Shown: piece after piece, positions 33,094 through 39,420 of the stretch | How positions within the stretch are numbered: the first letter of the stretch is position 1 | Layout of the letters: every line of letters starts with the position of its first letter | From: CAZHDI01 sp964531285 | GTDB taxonomy: Bacteria; Pseudomonadota; Alphaproteobacteria; JAJFIK01 | Assembly (NCBI GenBank): GCA_964531285.1 | Contig: CAZHDI010000026.1 | Coordinates: forward strand, 1 to 39,420 | Length of the DNA: 39,420 nt | Direction of reading: 5' to 3' | Notes under the pieces: generated by a model | Told to the model about the DNA's origin: nothing | What the model saw: only the letters and a program-made list of their open reading frames with translations | Database searches by the model: none | Position numbers and translations under genes: made by a program

Positions 33094-34692
33094 ATGACGC
33101 CCGGGATCGACAACATAAAGACGGCGGGAGGGGACGGCCGGTGCACTGAGGAGACCGAAGCGTCTCCGGCCAGGTCGAACTCTATGGATCCGGAGACTTC
33201 CGGACCGATTGTGGGGGTTAAGCGGGTGTCTATCGACGCGGTGACCGACCGGCAGATTGCACTCAATCCGTCGCGCGGCCGGCAGAATTCCTGGCGTCTG
33301 AGAGCGTCCTGGCTGGTCATGCTCCTGACCGATGCCGTCGCCCTTCAGCTGTGCGTGTTTCTCGCCTATCTGACCCGGCTTGCCCTGTCGCCGGTCTGGC
33401 CGATGGACATCACGCCGGATCAATATCGCCCGATCGCCTTGGGCGTTCTGATGATCCCGGCGGCCTTCCAGATCATGGGCTTTTATCCCGGATACGGGAC
33501 GGATCCGGTCAAGCGCCTGCGCCAGCGGGTGCTGACCACCGTGGCCATTTTCGCCGTGCTGACCACCTGGGCACTCGTGCAGCGGACCAATGAATGGGCG
33601 GTCAGCCTGATGGTGCTCACCGCGGCCTTCGCCCTGGTGCTGCCTTGGATCTTCGAGTCCGGCATGCGCGATCTCTTGGTGCGTCTCAAGCTGTGGGGCC
33701 AGCCCGTGGTGATCCTGGGCACTGGCGATGCCGGCCGGCGGATGCTGCGCACGCTGAAAGCCCGTCCCGAGACCGGTTACCGGCCCATCGCGCTGTTCGA
33801 CGAAGACGCCAATGAATGGGGCCGCACCTATGAGGGCGTGCGGGTCGAGGGCTCCTTCGCGGACGCCAATGAATGGTCCGGCCGGGGCGTGAACACTGCC
33901 CTTCTGGCCACCCATGACATCGACGGGTCCGGCATCGCCGCGATGGCCGAGCGGACCCGGTTCGAGACCCTGCTCTATGTGCCGAACCTGTTCGGCATGC
34001 AAAGCGCCTGGATCACGCCGGTGGATTTCCGGGACGTACCCGGCCTTGCGATCCGCAACAATCTGCGCAGCAAGCGCGCGCAGGTTCTCAAGCGCATTCT
34101 CGATTACATCGTGATTGTGCCGGCGACCATTGCGGCGCTGCCGATCATCGGCCTTGCGGCGCTTGCCATTCGGCTGGTGGACGGCGGTCCGGTGTTCTTT
34201 ATCCATCGCCGCCGCGGCCTCGACGGCAAGCCGATCGATGTGCTGAAAATCCGGACCATGTACAAGGACGCCGACCGGCGTCTGGAAGAATTACTCAAGA
34301 CCAACCCGGAGGCCAAGGCCGAATGGGACCGGTTCCTCAAGCTGCGCAACGATCCGCGCGTGCTGCCCGGCGTCGGCGGGATCTTGCGCAAGTTCAGCCT
34401 GGATGAGCTGCCCCAGCTCTTCAACATCCTGAAGGGCGACATGACCCTCGTGGGCCCGCGTCCGTTCCCGGATTATCATTTGGATCAGTTCGACGATTCC
34501 TTCCGTACCCTGCGCCAATCGGTGGTGCCGGGTCTGACCGGCCTGTGGCAGGTCTCGGAACGGTCGGAAGGGGATCTTGAGGTCCAGCAGCGTCAGGATA
34601 CCTATTACATCCGGAACTGGTCGATCTGGCTCGACATCTACATCCTGATGCGCACGGTCCTGATCGTCCTGGGCGGCAAAGGCGCGTATTAA
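33094..34692 (+). CDS. Undecaprenyl-phosphate sugar phosphotransferase (WbaP-type), initiates polysaccharide synthesis
   Basis: 532 aa from the ATG at 33094 (GGGAGAGGG just before); starts at 33073 or 33184 are possible. Four N-terminal membrane helices (LVMLLTDAVALQLCVFLAYL and others) precede a CoA-binding-like domain (VVILGTGDAGRRMLRTLKA). Another helix (YIVIVPATIAALPIIGLAAL) leads into the bacterial sugar transferase catalytic domain: HRRRGLDGKPIDVLKIRTMY, LRKFSLDELPQLFNILKGDM and TLVGPRPFPDY. VVPGLTGLWQVSER and the C-terminal YIRNWSIWLDIYILMRT complete it. The family moves a sugar-1-phosphate to undecaprenyl phosphate. The long form with NPEAKAEWDRFLKLRNDPRV resembles WbaP (galactose) more than WcaJ (glucose); the sugar is unproven. 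Confidence 0.93.
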   Translation: MTPGIDNIKTAGGDGRCTEETEASPARSNSMDPETSGPIVGVKRVSIDAVTDRQIALNPSRGRQNSWRLRASWLVMLLTDAVALQLCVFLAYLTRLALSPVWPMDITPDQYRPIALGVLMIPAAFQIMGFYPGYGTDPVKRLRQRVLTTVAIFAVLTTWALVQRTNEWAVSLMVLTAAFALVLPWIFESGMRDLLVRLKLWGQPVVILGTGDAGRRMLRTLKARPETGYRPIALFDEDANEWGRTYEGVRVEGSFADANEWSGRGVNTALLATHDIDGSGIAAMAERTRFETLLYVPNLFGMQSAWITPVDFRDVPGLAIRNNLRSKRAQVLKRILDYIVIVPATIAALPIIGLAALAIRLVDGGPVFFIHRRRGLDGKPIDVLKIRTMYKDADRRLEELLKTNPEAKAEWDRFLKLRNDPRVLPGVGGILRKFSLDELPQLFNILKGDMTLVGPRPFPDYHLDQFDDSFRTLRQSVVPGLTGLWQVSERSEGDLEVQQRQDTYYIRNWSIWLDIYILMRTVLIVLGGKGAY

Positions 34693-34713
34693 GCCGAAGC
34701 CCGGCCCCCTCAA

Positions 34714-34864
34714 AACCGTCATGCCGGACCAGCGCAGCGCGGATCCGGCAACCAGGGCGAAAACTTCGATTTCTCTTTTAAGTCCAATGCCTTCCGCCCT
34801 GGATTCCCGCTTTCGCGGGAATGACGCAGGTCGCCAGAACCGTCATGCTGCGCGGGGATGACGG
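34714..34864. repeat. Composite intergenic palindromic element (REP-like)
   Basis: The element contains successive hairpins: GCCGGA/TCCGGC (34723-34728, 34744-34749), CCAGGGCG/CGCCCTGG (34752-34759, 34795-34802), ATTCCCGC/GCGGGAAT with loop TTTC (34803-34822) and CCGTCAT/ATGACGG (34840-34846, 34858-34864). The word AACCGTCATGC occurs at both 34714 and 34838. This matches the style of the dispersed GTCAT...ATGAC intergenic repeats known in alphaproteobacteria. It may also end the wbaP-like transcript. Confidence 0.75.
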
Positions 34865-34918
34865 GCACGGATGTTTTTCCCGCATGTCTCTGGCTGACAG
34901 CGGTGTATCAACGCAATG

Positions 34919-34941
34919 AGGCGGCCCCCGAGGGACCGCCT
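34919..34941 (-). terminator. GC-rich hairpin downstream of the RTX gene
   Basis: AGGCGG-n-CCC pairs with GGG-n-CCGCCT around a three-base loop, 25 bases after the RTX protein stop. No proper T-run follows on the minus strand, so function as terminator is uncertain. Confidence 0.4.
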
Positions 34942-34965
34942 TCTTCAAACCGAATGACGCTCGCC

Positions 34966-37836
34966 TTATTCGAAGGTGAAGGTCGTGAACTGAATATCGT
35001 CGAAGGACGCATTCCGGATGATGATCACATCGGCCGGGAACTCCTGCAATTCGTTCTGCCCCGACGGGATTTCTTCATCAGCCGGAACATCGGCCAGATA
35101 GATCCGCCAGTCGGTGAAGTTCTCGAACAGGATGAGCCGGGTCAGGGTATTGGGATCCTCGTAGCGCGGATCATAACCCACCAGATTGATCGTATCTTCC
35201 AGACGCGACAGATCCGTAATCTCCGCCGTGCCGAAGCCCTTCTCGAAGGTAAAGGTATCCGCGCCGATGCCGCCGATCAGCGTATCGCCGTCCGATCCGT
35301 GAAGCGTATCGTCGCCGATCCCGCCCTGCAGCACGTCGAAGCCCTCGCCGCCCCACAGGGTGTCGTTGCCGGCCTCGCCGTTGAGCTGATCATTGCCGGC
35401 ATCGCCGTAGATCATGTCGGCGTCATTGCCGCCGAACACGAAATCATCGCCGCCGCCGCCGAAAATCGTATCGAAGCCGTTGTTGCCGAAGAGCCGGTCC
35501 GCTCCCTCACCGCCGACGAGCACATCGCTGCCATTGCGGCCGTCGATGATATCGTCGCCCTGTTCGCCGTCGAGACGATCCTCGCCATTGCCGCCGCGGA
35601 TATTGTCGGCATCATCCCCGCCATAGACCTCGGCCGCGCCGCCCTTGATCTGAATGACGTCGCTTCCGGCGCCGCCGTTCACAAAGCTGTCGCCGCCCTT
35701 GATCTTGATCCTGTCGGCGCCCTCTTCCCCGAAGATGGTCGAGAAGGACCCGTTCTTGACCTTGATGTTATCGTCGCCAGTGCCGCCATAGACGACATCG
35801 TTGCCCAGGCCAGCCTTGATCTTGTCGGCATCCGCGCCGCCGATGAGAACATCGTCGCCGAGATCGCCCTGCAGCTTGTCGCGGCCATCGCCGCCGATCA
35901 GAACATCGTCGCCCAGATCGCCGCGCAGCTTGTCATTGCCGCCGCCGCCATCGACCACATCGTTCGCCGACGTGCCTTTGGTCTTGTCCTTGCCGCCCGA
36001 TCCGGTCTGCGTGAACGTACCGTCGTCATTCACGATGAGCCCCTGGGCGCTGGCGGTCGAGATCGACGCCAAGCCGACGGCAGCCGCGGCCCCGCTCAGG
36101 CTCACGGTGAAGCTCTCGTCGCCTTCGGGCACCAGATCGCCCAGCACATCGACGGTGACAACCGCGGTGGTCTGGCCGGCGGCGAAATCCACCGTGCCGG
36201 TCTCAAACGTGCCGCTCACGAAGTCGGACGCCTCGGCCGACACACCCGCCGATCCGGACACGGTATAGGTCACCGACGCCGGGATGGAGGTCGCCCCGGA
36301 GCGCGTGATCGTGAAGCTGTGGGTGACGGTCTCGAAGACCGAGCCTTCCGGCGCACCGGTCACCAGCGGCGCGATGGAGAAGATCGCATCCTCGCCGGTC
36401 AGGGTCACCGTCATGGTCGCGGTATCGGTGCCGCCGAAGCCGTCATCCACCGTGTACTGGATATTGTCGAAGAACGGCGCGCCGGCGGCCAGGAAGCCGA
36501 AGGCCCCGTTGGGATCGTAGCTGAAGCTGCCGTCGGCGTTCAGGGTCAGGAGCGCGCCGGAGTCCAGCAGAATCTCGCTGCCGACATCCCCGGCCTCGCC
36601 ATTGACCGCGACCACGCTGAGGACGCCATTATCCGCATCCGCATCGGCGCCCGACCCGTTGTCCTCCAGAACATTGCCGTTGAACGGGGTTTCCTCGTCG
36701 ATGACGAAATCGTCGTCCTGCGCCACCGGGTCCAGATTGGCATCGTCATTGCCGATCCCGGTCGTCACCGAGCGATTGAAAAAGCTTACGCCGGACAGCG
36801 CATTGAGCGGGTCCAGCATGAGGGTGAAGGTGTCCTCAAGCTCGAAATCCGTATCGCCGGCAATCGCGAAATTGATCGTGGCCTGGGACTGATTGGCCGC
36901 GAAAGACACCATGCCGTTGACCGGCAGGCTGCCTGCGACATCCGCGTTGTCCGCCGGATTGGCGCCCGACGCCGTGATCGTGAACGGAACATCGAGCGCG
37001 TTCGAAATATCGCCCGACCGGTTGACCGTATAGGTGACGAACGTCGCGCCGGCATCGCCTTCGAGCACACCGTTGGGACCGGAGACCGACAGGGTCGTGC
37101 TGACCGCAAGATCCGTCACCTGACCGTTGCGCACCTCGAAGACCCAGCGGCCCGGCTCGCCGACATTGCCGAGCGTGGTTTCCAGATCGAGGATCGCCGG
37201 TTCAAGGCCGGACCCGGGAATTTCAAGACGGGTATCGCCGTTGGCGCTGCCGCTGGACAGACCGATCACGGCGGTGCGGTCCAGCACGCTGGACTGGAGC
37301 CCGTCGCCTTCGCCGCCCACGGACCAATTGATGTCCTCATAGCGGAACTCGATATCGAAGTCCCCGGCCGACCGGCCCGGCGAGCCCGACCGGTCCGTGA
37401 GGATCAACTGGAACGCATTGAGCAGGTCGGTACCGTCATCGTCATAGCCGACATCGTCCCAGGTGACCGTGAAGGTGCCGGTCGCCGGATTGAGGTCATA
37501 AAAGACGAGGTTGGATCCGGTGGAATTGCCGCCATCCGTCGCCTCGTCCTCGGTCGTGGTGTCGATATCGGCGAAGAACGGCGCGATCACCGGCACATCG
37601 CCAAAATCCGTGATGGCGGTGCCGGACTGGAGCAGCGAGATCCCATTGGAGAAATAGACGTAACCGTTCGTGCTGATGCGAACATCCGTCAAAGTATCGG
37701 TGCCGAAGACCAATCCGTTTGGAAACACCGAGGACAGATCGATCGCCGGTCCGTCGCTGGAGAAGTTATCGCCGCGCGTGAGAACGGACTCGCCGAAACC
37801 GTCGGACCCGCCCAGACCGTTGAACAAAGTCGCCAT
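34966..37836 (-). CDS. Large RTX/Calx-beta calcium-binding surface protein with nidogen-like N-terminus
   Basis: 956 aa from the ATG at 37836 (GGGGG six bases upstream). No signal peptide. The N-terminus resembles a NIDO domain (FPNGLVFGTDTLTDVRISTN, VIAPFFADIDTTTED, about 30-200). A Calx-beta-like domain follows, then a cadherin-like/VCBS unit (NLDPVAQDDDFVIDEETPFN, LTLNADGSFSYDPNGAFGFL, IQYTVDDGFGGTDTATMTV). A second Calx-beta domain (SVTYTVSGSAGV, LVPEGDESFTVSLSG) leads to about fifteen RTX nonapeptides (GGxGxDxLx: GGDGRDKLQGDLGDDVLIGG). In the middle of the RTX part there are Lys-containing variants (IKVKNGS, IKIKGGDSFV, IQIKGGAAEV). The C-terminus suits type I secretion, with folding on calcium outside the cell. 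HlyB/HlyD/TolC-type genes are not in the window. A likely role is adhesion or matrix; inferred. Confidence 0.9.
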   Translation of the reverse strand: MATLFNGLGGSDGFGESVLTRGDNFSSDGPAIDLSSVFPNGLVFGTDTLTDVRISTNGYVYFSNGISLLQSGTAITDFGDVPVIAPFFADIDTTTEDEATDGGNSTGSNLVFYDLNPATGTFTVTWDDVGYDDDGTDLLNAFQLILTDRSGSPGRSAGDFDIEFRYEDINWSVGGEGDGLQSSVLDRTAVIGLSSGSANGDTRLEIPGSGLEPAILDLETTLGNVGEPGRWVFEVRNGQVTDLAVSTTLSVSGPNGVLEGDAGATFVTYTVNRSGDISNALDVPFTITASGANPADNADVAGSLPVNGMVSFAANQSQATINFAIAGDTDFELEDTFTLMLDPLNALSGVSFFNRSVTTGIGNDDANLDPVAQDDDFVIDEETPFNGNVLEDNGSGADADADNGVLSVVAVNGEAGDVGSEILLDSGALLTLNADGSFSYDPNGAFGFLAAGAPFFDNIQYTVDDGFGGTDTATMTVTLTGEDAIFSIAPLVTGAPEGSVFETVTHSFTITRSGATSIPASVTYTVSGSAGVSAEASDFVSGTFETGTVDFAAGQTTAVVTVDVLGDLVPEGDESFTVSLSGAAAAVGLASISTASAQGLIVNDDGTFTQTGSGGKDKTKGTSANDVVDGGGGNDKLRGDLGDDVLIGGDGRDKLQGDLGDDVLIGGADADKIKAGLGNDVVYGGTGDDNIKVKNGSFSTIFGEEGADRIKIKGGDSFVNGGAGSDVIQIKGGAAEVYGGDDADNIRGGNGEDRLDGEQGDDIIDGRNGSDVLVGGEGADRLFGNNGFDTIFGGGGDDFVFGGNDADMIYGDAGNDQLNGEAGNDTLWGGEGFDVLQGGIGDDTLHGSDGDTLIGGIGADTFTFEKGFGTAEITDLSRLEDTINLVGYDPRYEDPNTLTRLILFENFTDWRIYLADVPADEEIPSGQNELQEFPADVIIIRNASFDDIQFTTFTFE

Positions 37837-38112
37837 TGAGACCCCCTGAAGCGCCGCAGCCGCTGGGCCGGAGCGGGTCCGCCCGCTCCGGCGCCGCGCC
37901 AAAGGCACACCGGATAAACCATACACGGGCGCACGCCAATCATCTGCACCCGGCGGACGTGCGCGTCACCTCAGACCGCGCACAATTCCACCACCTATTC
38001 AGTCCATGGTCTGGTCCTAAAACGCAACACCCCTTCCGGCGTAACCGGAAGGGGCGCTGTCACTTTTTCTCTAGCGGACCGCCCGGAGACGGTCAGAAGA
38101 CGCCGCGAGGCA
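37837..38112. other. 276-base gap between the two RTX genes
   Basis: No gene is supported. A strong hairpin at 38030-38054 probably ends the upstream (partial) RTX gene. The promoter of the gene starting at 37836 should lie between about 37840 and 38025. Confidence 0.4.
38030..38054 (-). terminator. Hairpin terminator of the partial RTX gene
   Basis: CCCCTTCCGG (38030-38039) and CCGGAAGGGG (38045-38054) form a perfect 10-base stem with a five-base loop. On the minus strand it is followed by TGTTGCGTTTTAG. It lies about 60 bases after the RTX stop. A T-run also follows on the plus strand, further off. Confidence 0.7.
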
Positions 38113-39420
38113 TTAGAAAATGAAGTTGCCCGCGTTGATGTCTTCCAGCTCGGTTTTTTCCAGAACGAGAGTCTCGCCCGAGCCCGGCGCCGTGAAGATC
38201 AGGTCTTTGCCTTCTTCCTGGACATTCAGAAGGAAGGTTGCAAAGTCCGGCACAAGCTCGCCGAACTCCGACAGATCGACCTGGTCTTCGCCCGGCTCGA
38301 AGTCTTCGATGATGTCGATGCCGTCGCCGAAGCCGAAGACGAAGATGTCGTTGCCATCGCCGCCCTTGATCTCGTCTGTTCCGGCACCGCCGGTGATCAC
38401 ATCGTCGCCGTCACCGGCATCGATGTCGTCATCGCCCGCGCCGCCGTCGACAATGTCCGCACCGTCGCCGGTCTTGATCTTGTCGTTACCGGCCCCGCCA
38501 TTGACGATATCCGACCCGTCGTCGGTCTTGATATTGTCCTCGCCGTCGCCGCCATCGACCAGGGCGTCGCCGCCCTTGACCTTGACCTTGTCGTCGCCGG
38601 CACCGGCATAGACCTCGGACCCGCCCGAGTCCTTGACATTGATTTTATCGTCGCCGTCGCCGCCAAAGATGATGTCGCTGGAATCGCCTTTGATCTTGTC
38701 GTCGCCGGCCTGGCCGATCAGGACATCTTCGCCTTCTTCGCCGTCGAGCTTGTCCTTGTCGTCGCCGCCGATCAGGACATCGTCGCCGGTGTCACCCTTC
38801 AGGTTGTTCTTGCCGTTGCCGCCATCGACGATATCGACGCCGCTCGTGCCCTTGAACTTGTCCTTGTCGTCGCCGAACACCTGCGTGAACTCACCGTCGT
38901 CGTTGAAGACGGTGCTGTCGGCGGTGGCGGTTTCGATCTCGGCCATGCCCATGGCCGTGGTCGGATTGCTCAGGGTGATGGTGAAGGTCTCGTCACCTTC
39001 CGGGAAGAAGTCGCCGGCCACCGGCACTTCGACCGTCTGGCTGGTTTCACCGGCCGCGAAGCTCAAGGTGCCCGCCGGGAGCACACCCGCGACCGTATCG
39101 TCCGCCGTCAGCGGGCTGGCGCCGGAACCGGCCACGACATAATCGACGCTCGCTGCGGTGGCGGTGTCGCCCGAACGGGTCACCGTGAACACATGCGTCA
39201 CCGAGCCCTGATCGCCTTCCGGCGCGTCGGAGACCGTCGCCTCGACCGCGAAGATGGTCGTGTCGAGACCGGAAATGGCCACCGAAACGGTTGCCGTGTC
39301 GGTCTCATCGCCATCGCTGATCGTGTAGGTGAAGGTCTCGGTTTCGACATCGCCGTCGCCCAGAGCCTGATAGCCGCCATTGGGATCGAAGGCGAAGGCA
39401 CCATTGGCACCGACGGTCAG
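38113..39420 (-). CDS. RTX/Calx-beta calcium-binding protein, partial (N-terminus off right edge)
   Basis: The frame is open through the right edge, giving the last 435 residues. The edge sequence (LTVGANGAFAFDPNGGYQAL, then FTYTISDGDETDTATVSV) is the end of a VCBS/cadherin-like domain, so the GTG at 39282 is not a true start. Next is a Calx-beta domain (VTHVFTVTRSGDTATAASVD, FFPEGDETFTITLSN), then FNDDGEFTQVFGDDKDKFKG and RTX repeats (GDTGDDVLIGGDDKDKLDG). Lys-containing variants (INVKDSGGSEVYAG, VKVKGGDALVDGG) again sit inside the RTX block. The C-terminus ETLVLEKTELEDINAGNFIF is typical of type I secreted proteins. Order of domains and linker words match the neighbour at 34966-37836, so the two are paralogues. 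Confidence 0.9.
   Translation of the reverse strand: MTVGANGAFAFDPNGGYQALGDGDVETETFTYTISDGDETDTATVSVAISGLDTTIFAVEATVSDAPEGDQGSVTHVFTVTRSGDTATAASVDYVVAGSGASPLTADDTVAGVLPAGTLSFAAGETSQTVEVPVAGDFFPEGDETFTITLSNPTTAMGMAEIETATADSTVFNDDGEFTQVFGDDKDKFKGTSGVDIVDGGNGKNNLKGDTGDDVLIGGDDKDKLDGEEGEDVLIGQAGDDKIKGDSSDIIFGGDGDDKINVKDSGGSEVYAGAGDDKVKVKGGDALVDGGDGEDNIKTDDGSDIVNGGAGNDKIKTGDGADIVDGGAGDDDIDAGDGDDVITGGAGTDEIKGGDGNDIFVFGFGDGIDIIEDFEPGEDQVDLSEFGELVPDFATFLLNVQEEGKDLIFTAPGSGETLVLEKTELEDINAGNFIF

Noticed and set aside
32707..34206. Minus-strand open frame crossing the N gap
   Set aside because: It runs through undetermined bases and is antisense to the sugar transferase.
35200..36000. Periodic DNA repeats resembling a repeat array
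   Set aside because: The period is the RTX nonapeptide codon repeat inside a coding gene; there are no conserved direct repeats with unique spacers, so it is not CRISPR.
34858..37839. Long plus-strand open frame (993 codons) rich in Ala, Ile and Asp
   Set aside because: It is the antisense shadow of the RTX gene; its repeats only mirror the nonapeptide repeats.

Overview
The window is high-GC DNA from a Gram-negative bacterium. Protein style suggests an aquatic or marine alphaproteobacterium: two TonB-dependent receptors, a type V autotransporter, acidic RTX/Calx-beta surface proteins and a slipin-NfeD pair. This taxonomic placement is inference; the window holds no rRNA or other marker gene. 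No tRNA, CRISPR array, transposase or phage gene was seen. A run of 100 N at 32901-33000 marks a scaffold join.

Layout: (1) 1-1966, minus strand: the start of a slipin/stomatin gene (cut by the left edge) and its partner NfeD-type membrane protease. (2) 2074-4830: molybdenum-cofactor genes, with moaA on minus divergent from an overlapping xdhC-mocA pair on plus. (3) 5068-8713, plus: a TonB-dependent receptor preceded by two TTGTC palindromes, then a secreted propeller-like protein. (4) 9283-12585, plus: a large acidic autotransporter ending at a clear terminator, convergent with a second TonB-dependent receptor (12725-14764, minus).

(5) 14825-34692 is a Wzx/Wzy-type exopolysaccharide or capsule locus. 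The minus-strand block running from 21677 down to 14825 reads glucose-1-phosphate cytidylyltransferase (rfbF), an SDR sugar epimerase/dehydratase, two zinc-binding TylCIII-type sugar methyltransferases, and a Wzc/ExoP chain-length tyrosine kinase. This suggests a CDP-linked, C-methylated (branched) deoxysugar. Next come a LuxR-type regulator with a degenerate receiver (plus), an AAA ATPase with a long disordered N-terminus, a Wzy-like polymerase/ligase with a glycine-rich tail, a secreted beta-helix protein, a GT2 and a GT4 glycosyltransferase (all minus), then a Wzx flippase and a WbaP-type initiating sugar-phosphate transferase (plus). No outer-membrane export protein (Wza/OPX) and no canonical CDP-glucose 4,6-dehydratase (RfbG) is in the window.

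(6) 34966-39420, minus: two tandem, related Calx-beta/RTX calcium-binding proteins, the second cut by the right edge. They are probably secreted by a type I system encoded elsewhere. A composite palindromic repeat lies between this block and wbaP.

Together the genes describe a cell-surface region: an initiating transferase, glycosyltransferases, flippase, polymerase and length regulator build a polysaccharide, local regulators may tune it, and large secreted proteins surround it. Coordinates of starts were adjusted to likely ribosome binding sites and signal peptides where these were visible.
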